Source of the DNA: Gelidibacter gilvus
GTDB taxonomy: Bacteria > Bacteroidota > Bacteroidia > Flavobacteriales > Flavobacteriaceae
Assembly (NCBI RefSeq): GCF_004115975.1
Contig: NZ_SDDZ01000003.1
Location: 310,001 to 374,000 of the forward strand
DNA: 64,000 nt
Direction of reading: 5' to 3'
A program made the translations under genes and the position numbers. The notes below the pieces were generated by a model. It was not told where the DNA came from, searched no databases, and worked only from the letters and a program-made list of their open reading frames with translations. This document shows positions 42,981 to 51,790 of the stretch, piece by piece (the stretch's first letter is position 1; each line of letters begins with the position of its first letter).

Positions 42981-44830
42981 TGTCAGATATCATTCAACTT
43001 TTACCAGATCATGTTGCTAATCAAATTGCGGCAGGAGAGGTCGTGCAACGTCCCGCTTCTGTGGTCAAGGAATTGATGGAAAACGCCATTGATGCTGATG
43101 CCACTATGATCAAGTTGATTATTAAGGATGCTGGCAAGACCTTGGTTCAAGTGATTGATAATGGGAAAGGCATGAGTGCAACAGATGCACGTTTGAGCTT
43201 TGAACGTCACGCCACTTCCAAAATTCGTTCTGCGGATGATTTGTTCAGTTTGAACACTAAAGGATTTAGAGGTGAGGCTTTGGCGAGTATTGCCGCTATT
43301 GCGCATGTAGAATTGAGATCAAAACAGGATGAAGATGAACTTGGAACGCTCATTAATATCGAAGGAAGTGAAATCAAAACTCAAGATATAACGGTCACGC
43401 CAACCGGTACCTCTATTGCCGTGAAGCATTTATTTTTTAATATTCCTGCACGTCGGAATTTTTTAAAATCGAATACGGTCGAATTGCGCCATATTATTGA
43501 TGAATTCCATCGTGTGGCTTTGGCACATCCTAATGTTGCTTTTGCTATGTACCATAATGGCAGCGAGCTTTTCAATTTGCACGAAAGTAATTACCGTCAA
43601 CGGGTGGTCAATATTTTCGGAACGAAAACTAATGAGAAACTCGTTCCTGTTGAGGAAACCACTGAAGTCTTGACCATTTCAGGATTTGTGGGCAAACCGC
43701 AATTCGCAAAAAAGAGTCGGACAGAACAGTTCTTTTTTGTTAATAATCGTTTTATCAAAAGTCCTTATCTCAATCATGCCATCAACGCTGCGTTTGAAGG
43801 CTTGATCAAAGACGGAAATCATCCCATATATTTTTTAAATCTAACGGTCGATCCAAAATCGATTGATATCAATATCCATCCCACAAAAACCGAAATCAAA
43901 TTTGATGATGAACATACGCTGTATGCTATTTTGAGATCGTCGGTAAAACATAGTTTAGGTCAATTCAACATTGCGCCTGTTTTAGATTTTGAATATGATA
44001 CCAATCTGGATACGCCTTATAATTACAAAGATAAAGGCGCTTCAACACCAACCGTTGAAGTAGATAGAAATTACAATCCGTTTCGGGAAGAGCGCATCGC
44101 CGGCAAGCAAGTCACCGCCTTTAGAAAGCAAACCCCAAATAATTGGGATAGTTTGTACGTTGGGTTGGAGTCAAAAGGCACGCGTGATACTCAAGATTTT
44201 AGTCAGGTAGAATTTGAAAGTGAACCTGAAAAATCGTCTTTGTTTGACGACAAATCACAAATTGAAACCACGCAAAGCACCTATCAATTTCAAAATAAAT
44301 ACATCATCAGCACCATAAAATCTGGCATGTTGATGATCGATCAAAATAGGGCGCACCAACGGATTTTATATGAAGGATTGTTGAAAAGCATGACGGTCAA
44401 GGAAGCGGTGAGCCAACAATTGTTGTTTCCATTGCAATTACATTTTACAGGTTCAGAATTGACGATTTTAAAGCAATTGAAAGACGATTTGGAAGCTACA
44501 GGTTTTGTATTTTCTACTATTGATGAGGATCAGGTTGAAATTACCGGGCTTCCCATAAATGTACCCGATACTGAGGTTTCTATGATTTTGGAGCAACTTA
44601 TTAGCGATGTAGAGCAGGAAGTACCAGACAGTCATTTTAGTGCCACAGACCTATTGGCAAAATCCATGGCGAAGAGTTTAGCAATAAAAACTGGGCAATC
44701 CCTATCAAACTTAGAACAAGAGCATTTGGTGAACAGCCTATTTGCTTGTAAAGAACCATCTGTTTCACCAACCAATAGAGCCACATTTATTACATTGTCG
44801 ATTGATGAGGTTGACAGAAAATTTATGTAA
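42980..44830 (+). CDS. mutL: DNA mismatch repair protein MutL
   Basis: 616 residues. N-terminal GHKL ATPase (about 1-330): PASVVKELMENAIDADA, VIDNGKGM and TKGFRGEALASI. A variable linker follows at 340-430. The C-terminal dimerisation domain starts near residue 436 (YQFQNKYIIS). At the site where endonucleolytic MutL proteins have DQHAxxExxxxE, this protein reads DQNRAHQRILYE (454-465), and no CPHGRP motif is seen near the end; the C-terminus is ACKEPSVSPTNRATFITL. The endonuclease site therefore looks degenerate. No mutH is in the window. Translationally coupled to the small protein upstream. Confidence 0.95.
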   Translation: MSDIIQLLPDHVANQIAAGEVVQRPASVVKELMENAIDADATMIKLIIKDAGKTLVQVIDNGKGMSATDARLSFERHATSKIRSADDLFSLNTKGFRGEALASIAAIAHVELRSKQDEDELGTLINIEGSEIKTQDITVTPTGTSIAVKHLFFNIPARRNFLKSNTVELRHIIDEFHRVALAHPNVAFAMYHNGSELFNLHESNYRQRVVNIFGTKTNEKLVPVEETTEVLTISGFVGKPQFAKKSRTEQFFFVNNRFIKSPYLNHAINAAFEGLIKDGNHPIYFLNLTVDPKSIDINIHPTKTEIKFDDEHTLYAILRSSVKHSLGQFNIAPVLDFEYDTNLDTPYNYKDKGASTPTVEVDRNYNPFREERIAGKQVTAFRKQTPNNWDSLYVGLESKGTRDTQDFSQVEFESEPEKSSLFDDKSQIETTQSTYQFQNKYIISTIKSGMLMIDQNRAHQRILYEGLLKSMTVKEAVSQQLLFPLQLHFTGSELTILKQLKDDLEATGFVFSTIDEDQVEITGLPINVPDTEVSMILEQLISDVEQEVPDSHFSATDLLAKSMAKSLAIKTGQSLSNLEQEHLVNSLFACKEPSVSPTNRATFITLSIDEVDRKFM

Positions 44831-44858
44831 TTTTAATTAAAGAAAAGATTTAAAAAGA

Positions 44859-45680
44859 ATGAGAGGAATTACAGATACGGTAAAGCATTTACTCATCATC
44901 AATGTACTGATGTTTATTGGGACGCTTACCATACAAAATGGCATATTTTACAATTGGTTTTCACTACATTTTCCTGTAAACGATTCCTTTAAAATTTGGC
45001 AAATCATCACGCACATGTTTATGCATGGCAATACGATGCATCTTTTGTTTAATATGTTTGCGCTTTGGATGTTTGGTGTTGCCGTAGAGCAACAATTAGG
45101 TTCCAAAAAATTCTTGTTTGTTTACATATCGGCAGGGTTGGGCGCTGTTTTATTTCAATTAGGTTATAACTATTTTGAGTATTACAATGCGTATCAGCAT
45201 ATTGCAGATCTCAATTTAAGTTCAGACCTGGTTCATAAAATCGCCAATATAAATGCGGTAGAAGGTGGATATATCAAGGGACAGCTATTTCAGAATCAAT
45301 TAATGCCCTTATTTGCGGAGTATAATGTCAATCCTAATGTGCTCACTAACCAAACGTTCAGTGCATTGTTTGAAATGAATGTGGCCGCCAGCGCAAGTAT
45401 GGTTGGAGCATCCGGTTGTATCATGGGCGTTTTGGCAGCATTTGGGATGATGAATCCTGAGGCTAAATTAATGTTGATATTTTTACCTATTCCTATCAAG
45501 GCGAAGTACTTTATTCCAGGCATTATCCTATTAGATGTTATTTCTGCTATTTCTGGACAGTCATTTTTCAGCCCGAGCAATACGGCTTATATGGCACACG
45601 TTGGAGGGGCACTCACAGGCTTTTTGATCATGTGGTATTGGAAAAGAACACAGTTCAATAAAAACCGTTGGGATAGATGA
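44859..45680 (+). CDS. Rhomboid family intramembrane serine protease
   Basis: 273 residues, about six membrane helices. Catalytic Ser in VGASGCIMGVLAAFG (helix 4 GxSG) and catalytic His in MAHVGGALTGFLIMW (helix 6); oxyanion-side HGNTMHLLFNMFALW on helix 2. Cleaves substrates within or next to the membrane. Complete active site. The loop between helices 3 and 4 is long (about 80 residues), a common trait in this phylum. Its stop overlaps the next rhomboid by 4 nt (ATGA). Twenty-eight bp after mutL, so in the same operon. Confidence 0.94.
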   Translation: MRGITDTVKHLLIINVLMFIGTLTIQNGIFYNWFSLHFPVNDSFKIWQIITHMFMHGNTMHLLFNMFALWMFGVAVEQQLGSKKFLFVYISAGLGAVLFQLGYNYFEYYNAYQHIADLNLSSDLVHKIANINAVEGGYIKGQLFQNQLMPLFAEYNVNPNVLTNQTFSALFEMNVAASASMVGASGCIMGVLAAFGMMNPEAKLMLIFLPIPIKAKYFIPGIILLDVISAISGQSFFSPSNTAYMAHVGGALTGFLIMWYWKRTQFNKNRWDR

Positions 45681-46549
45681 AAACATTAAATCAAGATCTT
45701 CAGGAGAAGTTGAGAACCCTCAATGTGCTTGAAAAGATAATCATCATAAATGTGGTGGTCTTTTTAGTTGGGCTGCTGCTTTCAATAATTGTAAAGATGG
45801 GCGGAAGTTTGTCCTGGCTGGAATTGCCAAAGGATGCTGGTGATTTTATCTTGAAACCTTGGAGCATTATCACCTATGGCTTTACCCATTACGGATTTTT
45901 GCATATCCTGTTCAATATGATGGTGCTGTACTTTGTTTCGCAAATGATGCTCAATCTATTCAGTCCTAAGCTCACTTTGAATATTTATTTCTTAGGCATT
46001 ATTATGGGCGGACTCTTTTTTCTTTTTGCCTATAATGTGTTTCCGCAAAATTTTCTGAAACCAGCTGGAGCTTTAGTAGGCGCGTCTGCAGGCGTTAGGG
46101 CATTATTGATTTTTTTATGTGCCTACATGCCGAATACTCAGGTACGAATGATTGCTTTCAATATAAAATTATGGCATCTAGGTGTTGCACTGGTGATTTT
46201 TGACGTCATTGGTCTTTTTGGGTCAAACCAAGGTGGCAATATTGCCCATTTGGGAGGTGTCGCTTTGGGGTATTTTTATGCCAAGCAATTGATCAAAGGG
46301 AATGATATAGGGAAAGGGTTCGAGAAACTGATGGACTATGTTTCCAATCTTTTTAAAGGAGGAAAGAAATCGCCTTTAAAAACAGTTCATAAAAGAAAAT
46401 CTGGTACGGTTGCAGGTCATAATAAATCGGAGTTTAAAGAGTTTAGTAAGCAAAAGCAAATCGATCTCATTTTAGATAAGATCAGTAAAAGTGGTTATGA
46501 AAGTCTGACGGAAGAAGAAAAAGCTTTTTTATTTAAAGCTAAAGATTAA
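45677..46549 (+). CDS. Second rhomboid family serine protease
   Basis: 290 residues. Six-helix rhomboid core with HYGFLHILFNMMVLYF, catalytic Ser in VGASAGVRALLIF and catalytic His in NIAHLGGVALGYFYAK. A cytosolic C-terminal tail of about 75 residues (KKSPLKTVHKRKSG, EFSKQKQIDLILDKISKSGYESLTEEEKAFL) resembles the family's DUF6576-like helical tail. Probable tandem duplicate of the upstream rhomboid, diverged in loops. Translationally coupled to it. Confidence 0.93.
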   Translation: MKTLNQDLQEKLRTLNVLEKIIIINVVVFLVGLLLSIIVKMGGSLSWLELPKDAGDFILKPWSIITYGFTHYGFLHILFNMMVLYFVSQMMLNLFSPKLTLNIYFLGIIMGGLFFLFAYNVFPQNFLKPAGALVGASAGVRALLIFLCAYMPNTQVRMIAFNIKLWHLGVALVIFDVIGLFGSNQGGNIAHLGGVALGYFYAKQLIKGNDIGKGFEKLMDYVSNLFKGGKKSPLKTVHKRKSGTVAGHNKSEFKEFSKQKQIDLILDKISKSGYESLTEEEKAFLFKAKD

Positions 46550-46554
46550 TTACC

Positions 46555-47589
46555 ATGAAAAAACTAAATCTTTTTGATAAGCTTTTGTTTTTCTTCAATT
46601 CAATTGCCGCAACAACACTTTTGCTGGCTTATATCTTACCGTACATGGAGCCCAAACGTTTTGCTTTTCTGTCCGTATTAAGCCTCACGGTTCCTTTTTT
46701 AATTATCGTTAATCTCCTATTTGTAATCTATTGGCTTTTAAAGGTCAAAAAGCAGCTGCTATTATCCTTAATAGTCCTTCTGATAGGTTTTAATCATGTG
46801 GCGTCTTTGTATAAGATATCGGCGTCAAAACAAGTGGAGGATGAGGATAATATTGCCGTCATGAACTACAATGTCCGCTTGTTCAATGTTTTTAAGTGGA
46901 TTCCTGATATTGACGCGACCAAAGAAATCAGTCAATTTATAGATGATAAAAAACCGGACATCATTAGCATGCAGGAATATCGACCTGATAAGACGTTGGT
47001 GTTAAAAGGATACTATAGATTTGAAGCTGTTGGAGGTAAAAAGATTAAAAACGGTCAAGCCATATTTTCTAAGTTTCCAATTATCAATAGAGGTTCCATC
47101 GAATTCCCAAATACTTATAACAATGCCATTTTTGCGGATATTGTAAAGGGAAAGGACACGATTAGGATCTATAATGTACATCTACAATCCTTAAAAGTAG
47201 ATGCAAATACCGACCCCTTGAAAAATGAAGCTGCTGAAAACCTATTTAGACGTGTTGGTAGTACTTTTAGGCTGCAACAAGCTCAAGCGGATCTTTTTTT
47301 AAACCATAAAGCGAAATCGCCTTATAAAACGATTGTTTGTGGCGATTTCAACAATACAGCCTATTCTTATGTATATAAGGAAATAAAAGGTAACGAGCTG
47401 AAAGATGCTTTCGTAGAAGCTGGAAATGGTTTTGGACGGACTTTCGATTTTAAGTTCTTTCCGGTGCGAATCGATTTTATATTGGTGGATGATCATTTTG
47501 AAATCAACGGATTTAGAACTTTTGATATCAAACTTTCAGACCACTTTCCGATTATGAGTAAGGTGAAAGTGAAGCAAATAGGTGGTTAG
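46555..47589 (+). CDS. Membrane-anchored endonuclease/exonuclease/phosphatase family protein
   Basis: 344 residues. Three N-terminal membrane helices (LLLAYILPYM region, VPFLIIVNLLFVIYWLL, LLLSLIVLLIGFNHV), then an EEP-fold catalytic domain: AVMNYNVRLFN (Asn), SMQEYRPD (metal-binding Glu), YNVHLQSL, VCGDFNNTAYS (Asp/Asn) and KLSDHFPI (catalytic Asp-His). These residues define Mg-dependent phosphodiesterases such as nucleases, sphingomyelinases and inositol phosphatases. The domain probably faces the periplasm; substrate unknown. Five nt after the second rhomboid, last gene of the mutL operon. Confidence 0.92.
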   Translation: MKKLNLFDKLLFFFNSIAATTLLLAYILPYMEPKRFAFLSVLSLTVPFLIIVNLLFVIYWLLKVKKQLLLSLIVLLIGFNHVASLYKISASKQVEDEDNIAVMNYNVRLFNVFKWIPDIDATKEISQFIDDKKPDIISMQEYRPDKTLVLKGYYRFEAVGGKKIKNGQAIFSKFPIINRGSIEFPNTYNNAIFADIVKGKDTIRIYNVHLQSLKVDANTDPLKNEAAENLFRRVGSTFRLQQAQADLFLNHKAKSPYKTIVCGDFNNTAYSYVYKEIKGNELKDAFVEAGNGFGRTFDFKFFPVRIDFILVDDHFEINGFRTFDIKLSDHFPIMSKVKVKQIGG

Positions 47590-47590
47590 T

Positions 47591-47642
47591 AGTCTTCAGT
47601 CTTAGTTGGCAATAAGGTTTCGAGTTATGAGTTCAGAGTTAT
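47591..47642. repeat. Short heptad runs after the EEP gene
   Basis: AGTCTTC-AGTCTTA (47591-47604), starting 1 nt after the stop codon, and GAGTTAT-GAGTTCA-GAGTTAT (47622-47642). Confidence 0.7.
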
Positions 47643-47706
47643 GAATATGTCCAAATATGTAGATATTTCTTTGTGTAGCCTTGTAATCTAGCTTTTTTTT
47701 ATTTTT

Positions 47707-47755
47707 CGTTAATCGTTAATCGTTAATCGTTAATCGTTAATCGTCAATCGTCAAT
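47707..47755. repeat. Heptanucleotide tandem array, CGTTAAT x5 + CGTCAAT x2
   Basis: Seven units, five perfect CGTTAAT and two CGTCAAT, ending one base before the stop codon of the convergent DUF6122 gene. Confidence 0.97.
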
Positions 47756-47756
47756 C

Positions 47757-48071
47757 TCATACCGTCATCATCCAGCAATCCGTTGCATCTGCAATGATAT
47801 GGATGACCAATCCGATACCTAAAATTCTAGTTTTCTTAAAAAACAAAAATCCAACATATACAACCATCGCATAATAGGTGTGAAGTGGATGGAAGTTAAC
47901 ACTACAGCGTTCAGGATCGAAAAGCGGAGTTGCCAAGAGATGATCTAAGTCGATGAGCATGGTGGCAATCATGATCAAATAAGCCATTTTCCAGTTGGAT
48001 CTAAAAAACAAAAAAGCCACCACTAAGGGCAAACCAAAATGAATTCCGTAATGTATAAAGGATTGTAGCAT
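47757..48071 (-). CDS. DUF6122 family membrane protein
   Basis: 104 residues, three to four membrane helices (FGLPLVVAFLFF, MAYLIMIATMLIDLDHLLA, YYAMVVYVGFLFF, ILGIGLVIHIIADATDCW). Conserved-looking DLDHLLATPLFDPERCSVNFHPLH and HIIADATDCWM resemble the metal-dependent-hydrolase-like YdjM/LexA-induced membrane family, with His/Asp in membrane helices. It belongs to a Bacteroidota family that I know as DUF6122. Its start overlaps the WbqC-like stop by 1 nt, so it ends the parA-lepB cluster. Confidence 0.82.
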   Translation of the reverse strand: MLQSFIHYGIHFGLPLVVAFLFFRSNWKMAYLIMIATMLIDLDHLLATPLFDPERCSVNFHPLHTYYAMVVYVGFLFFKKTRILGIGLVIHIIADATDCWMMTV

Positions 48072-48691
48072 TATACAGGTAATTGTTGTTTCTCAAGATA
48101 CAATAAGGCATTCGGACCTTCGTTAAAAATCAAATCGAGAATACTCAAATTTGAAATAAATCCGTGTTTGTCATCAAATACCTGAACGTAGGGCTTGAGT
48201 GGTTGTTCGGTTTCTTTTCTGTGGTCGGCTAAATACCGGTAATCTTTCTTTTTTGTAGGATTCAACTCAAATTCAGTGGTCTTTTCAAACTTTAGTTCGT
48301 GTTGAAGACATTCCAAAATGGCATCTAGACAATTGAAGTTAAATTCCATCAAATGCGTGGCTTCTTCAGTGAAAAGATGGATCAGATCATGTTCGTAAAA
48401 TTCAAAAAACGGAGAGCTACTATATGCAGATTGAATCGATTTCCAATGTAGATCCTGCCATTTTTCATCATTTGATATGACAATGTCTTTATAAAGCTGT
48501 CTGTTTTTTTGCGAATAGACCACAGGAACGGTCAGCGGAATTTTACCATGTGCACCATAGATCGTCATACGGTTTCTATAGGTTTGCTTCTGATAATTAT
48601 CGCAGACTTCAAAAATTACCTTTTTAGCCTGAACCATGGCAACACATTGTGCAATGCTGGGGAAATAGGTAGGGTGAAGTAGAATGTCCAT
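48071..48691 (-). CDS. WbqC family protein
   Basis: 206 residues, cytosolic. WbqC-family marks: LLHPTYFPSIAQCVAMVQ at the start, QTYRNRMTIYG, DEKWQDLHWKSIQSAY, SPFFEFYEHDL and FISNLSILDLIFNEGPNA. The family often occurs in O-antigen clusters, where some members attach amino-acid groups to sugars; here it sits beside lepB, as in many Flavobacteriia, and its exact role is unknown. 12 bp downstream of lepB. Confidence 0.88.
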   Translation of the reverse strand: MDILLHPTYFPSIAQCVAMVQAKKVIFEVCDNYQKQTYRNRMTIYGAHGKIPLTVPVVYSQKNRQLYKDIVISNDEKWQDLHWKSIQSAYSSSPFFEFYEHDLIHLFTEEATHLMEFNFNCLDAILECLQHELKFEKTTEFELNPTKKKDYRYLADHRKETEQPLKPYVQVFDDKHGFISNLSILDLIFNEGPNALLYLEKQQLPV

Positions 48692-48703
48692 AATAGAAAG
48701 CTA

Positions 48704-50245
48704 CTATTTATTAGCTTTTCTTTTGCGCCACGTATTAAATCCGAAAATAAGGCCTAAGAGGACAAGGAACGGAATAAAGTAAGAGACTAATTTTCCATTG
48801 CCACCAACGGTAGTGAAAAAGCGTTCCCATCGCGGACTTTTTCCATCCCAGCTCATCCAAACCAAAACAGGTTTCCCTACAACGTGATCAAAAGGTACAA
48901 AGCCCCAAACTCTGGAGTCTTGTGAGTTGTGGCGGTTGTCTCCCATCATCCAATAATAATCCTGTGAAAAGGTGTATTGGTTGGTAATCTGGCCATCAAT
49001 ACTGATTTGATTACCATTTACAGAGAGCTCACGACCTTCATAAACGCTGATGACGCGTTTGTACAACGGAAGATTTTCAGCAGTTAACGTGATGGTTTTT
49101 CCTTTTTCAGGGATATATAAAGGACCGAAAAAATCATTATTCCAGTCATAGGCAGGATTCATAGGGAAAATACCAGAATCACGATTGCCCATAACGTCTT
49201 TTCTAATTTCTATGGAGGCAATATTGGGATGATTTTTTGCTCTGGCCACTGCTTCTTCAGTCGCTGCAGGAATGATCCATGTTTCAGATTCTTGATCATA
49301 ACCTAAACCATCGGTCATGTCAAAACGTTTCAAGATTTCATAAACCTGTGCATTTGAAGAGATTTGGCCTTTAAAGGTCACATCGTACGAAAACTGGATT
49401 CTGGCACGATCATTCAAAACATTTTGTTTGCCATTAATGTATACATAACCATCTTTTATGGAAAGTGTGTCGCCAGGTATACCTACACTACGCTTCACGT
49501 AGTTGGTTTTTTTATCGATAGGTTTATAGTAGAATTTATCGGTATGGCGCATGTCTAACATGGTATCCACCGGCCAGTTGAAAACAACAATATCATTACG
49601 TTTGATCTTTTGAAACCCGGGAAGCCTCATATAAGGCAGTTCAGGTTTTGAAAGATAAGACTTGACGTTTAGAAATGGGATCGTGTCGTGTACCATAGGT
49701 GCTGCCACAGTGGTCATTGGAAGTCTCGCCCCATAATGGAATTTGCTCACAAATAGAAAGTCGCCCACCAACAATGTTTTTTCCAAAGAGGACGTAGGAA
49801 TGGTAAATGGTTGGATGAAATACGTATGGACAATTGTTGCCGCAACAATGGCGAATAAAATAGAACTGATCCAATCTCCGGCGGCCGATTTTGGATGTAA
49901 ACTACGGTCTTTAACATGAGTAACATCTGCGACATAATTCAGGTAATAATTGTAAAAACCTAAAGTTATCAGCGCTAAAACGGTATCTGTAGTAGTATTT
50001 TTTCCAAAACTTCTGGCCGTTTCCACCCAAACTACAGGAAACATGATCAAATTGACAATAGGAACGAACAGTAAGATTGTCCACCACCAAGGTCTATTGA
50101 TGATTTTCATTAAAACCACGGCATTATAAACCGGAACCAAAGCCTCCCAAGCTTGTCTGCCTGCTTTTATGTATAATTTCCATGTGCCAAGTCCGTGTGC
50201 AACCTGTATCACGAAAAAGAAAATAAACCATTCTGTAAATGTCAT
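48704..50245 (-). CDS. lepB: Signal peptidase I
   Basis: 513 residues, larger than the 324 of E. coli LepB because an N-terminal DUF5684-like module with three to four helices (residues 1-105, HGLGTWKLYIKAGRQAWEALVP) precedes the protease. Then a membrane helix (SSILFAIVAATIVHTYFI), the catalytic Ser153 in TIPTSSLEKTLL and the general base Lys251 in YVKRSVGIPGD, and box E MMGDNRHNSQDSR with WGFVP. One C-terminal helix (YFIPFLVLLGLIFGF). Cleaves Sec and Tat signal peptides of exported proteins. Lies downstream of dapB. Confidence 0.95.
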   Translation of the reverse strand: MTFTEWFIFFFVIQVAHGLGTWKLYIKAGRQAWEALVPVYNAVVLMKIINRPWWWTILLFVPIVNLIMFPVVWVETARSFGKNTTTDTVLALITLGFYNYYLNYVADVTHVKDRSLHPKSAAGDWISSILFAIVAATIVHTYFIQPFTIPTSSLEKTLLVGDFLFVSKFHYGARLPMTTVAAPMVHDTIPFLNVKSYLSKPELPYMRLPGFQKIKRNDIVVFNWPVDTMLDMRHTDKFYYKPIDKKTNYVKRSVGIPGDTLSIKDGYVYINGKQNVLNDRARIQFSYDVTFKGQISSNAQVYEILKRFDMTDGLGYDQESETWIIPAATEEAVARAKNHPNIASIEIRKDVMGNRDSGIFPMNPAYDWNNDFFGPLYIPEKGKTITLTAENLPLYKRVISVYEGRELSVNGNQISIDGQITNQYTFSQDYYWMMGDNRHNSQDSRVWGFVPFDHVVGKPVLVWMSWDGKSPRWERFFTTVGGNGKLVSYFIPFLVLLGLIFGFNTWRKRKANK

Positions 50246-50354
50246 CTGATCGTAGTTATTAGTGTAAAAATTAGGGGTTTAATGGTTAGATTTTAAAGCC
50301 CGTTCAACAAATATATTGTAAATGATAAATCGTAATTAAAAAACTGTCAATAAG

Positions 50355-51056
50355 TTAACCAATGTTTAACACATCCTTCATTGAGAATACGCCCTTTTTT
50401 CCAACAATCCATTCGGCGGCGATGACGGCGCCAAGCGCAAATCCGTCGCGGTTATGGGCGGTATGTTTAATTTCTATGGTATCTACAGATGAGTTATAGA
50501 CCACTTGATGGGTTCCCGGAACTTTGTCAATGCGTTTGGAGTGAATATGTAAATCATTTAGTTTTGCGGCATCAAGTGTCCAAGAGCCGTATTTTGAGTT
50601 TTTAAGAATCTCCTCTGCCAAAGTAATGGCTGTGCCGCTTGGTGCATCCAGCTTTTCAGTATGATGTATCTCTTCCATGCTGATGTCGTATTCTGGAAGA
50701 TTTTTCATGAGTTTTGATAGTGTTTTGTTCAACTCAAAAAAGATATTGACGCCTAAACTAAAATTGGAAGCATAAAGAAAGGTGCCATTTTTTTCTTTAC
50801 ATAAGGCGACAACGTCATCATAATGATCCAGCCAACCTGTGGTTCCAGAAATAACGGGAATATTGTGATTAAAACACTTTGTAATATTAGCTACGGCAGC
50901 GTCAGGTGTACTGAAATCTATGGCGACATCTATATTTTCGAGAGCATAGCTATCGGTGTCTTTTTCAACTTTTAAGGTGATGTCATGTTGCCGATGCAGG
51001 GCAATCTGTTCAATGGTTTTTCCCATCTTGCCATAACCTAAAAGACCTATTTTCAT
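50355..51056 (-). CDS. dapB: 4-hydroxy-tetrahydrodipicolinate reductase
   Basis: 233 residues with the start at ATG 51056 (MKIGLLGYGKMGK); the frame extends 18 codons upstream without homology-like sequence. Reduces the DapA product with NAD(P)H in lysine and diaminopimelate synthesis. Motifs: GYGKMG for the nucleotide, DFSTPDAAV, GTTGW, and the signature EEIHHTEKLDAPSGTA with catalytic His and Lys. Placement inside the parA-lepB cluster is typical of the phylum. Confidence 0.95.
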   Translation of the reverse strand: MKIGLLGYGKMGKTIEQIALHRQHDITLKVEKDTDSYALENIDVAIDFSTPDAAVANITKCFNHNIPVISGTTGWLDHYDDVVALCKEKNGTFLYASNFSLGVNIFFELNKTLSKLMKNLPEYDISMEEIHHTEKLDAPSGTAITLAEEILKNSKYGSWTLDAAKLNDLHIHSKRIDKVPGTHQVVYNSSVDTIEIKHTAHNRDGFALGAVIAAEWIVGKKGVFSMKDVLNIG

Positions 51057-51169
51057 GTGTTTGTATTTATTTTTTAACGGACCTACTTCGTCTTGGCTGA
51101 GCACTGGCATGCTGTCGGCTATTAATCATTTCCTTGGGTGTAAAAATCTTTAGCATGCTCGTTTCATGA

Positions 51170-51790
51170 TTAAAATTTAAAATTCAAGGTCACTCCCAAA
51201 TTAGTGGAATTTTCCTGTTCGTTATATTTAAAATGAGGCTTTAAAGCCAAATTTTCATCTAAGTTATATTGAAGCAAATGCGCATCGACATTGGCGTCTA
51301 TAATGTTGAGTGCGTAGAGTCCAAAGGTAATGAGCAAGGCCAATTCTTTATTTCGTCGTAAGGTGTTCTGTGCACGAATCAATCCGTCATTGGTAACACG
51401 AGGCGTTGTGCCTTCGCCATAAAACTCATCATCCGTATGGCCAGCCAACCTGCTTTTGTAAGCATCACGATAGCGATCATAGGTTTTATCATTGTCTAAA
51501 TAGAAATAAATACCGGTACCAAGAGCCGCATAAACAATGGGTATTTTCCAATACTTTTTGTTATACGCTTGTCCCAACCCTGGTAGAACAGCCGAGTAGA
51601 ATGCCGCCCGGGAAGGGGCTAAAATATTCATGGGTTCTCTTACCAAGCTGTCAATCACAACTTCTTTAGGAAGGTCTTTAGAAATGTCTTTCGGAATGCT
51701 ATCTGCAGGAGTTTGCGAAAATCCGAAGAAAGAAGCAAAAAATAAAATGAAAAGAGATGTATAAAGGCGATTATTTGGCACTTTGAACAA
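51170..51790 (-). CDS. DUF5683 protein
   Basis: 206 residues with an N-terminal signal or anchor (YTSLFILFFASFFGF). Conserved-looking core AAFYSAVLPGLGQAYNKKYWKIPIVYAALGTGIYFYL contains a glycine-rich membrane hairpin; C-terminus ends in beta strands (LALKPHFKYN, GVTLNFKF), like an outer-membrane-associated protein. It is the usual neighbour of parB. Its start lies 20 nt inside parB, so the two are translated in an overlapping fashion. Function unknown. Confidence 0.87.
   Translation of the reverse strand: MFKVPNNRLYTSLFILFFASFFGFSQTPADSIPKDISKDLPKEVVIDSLVREPMNILAPSRAAFYSAVLPGLGQAYNKKYWKIPIVYAALGTGIYFYLDNDKTYDRYRDAYKSRLAGHTDDEFYGEGTTPRVTNDGLIRAQNTLRRNKELALLITFGLYALNIIDANVDAHLLQYNLDENLALKPHFKYNEQENSTNLGVTLNFKF

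Noticed and set aside
47707-47755. CRISPR-like array
   Set aside because: Perfect 7-bp tandem units without spacers; no cas genes in the window.
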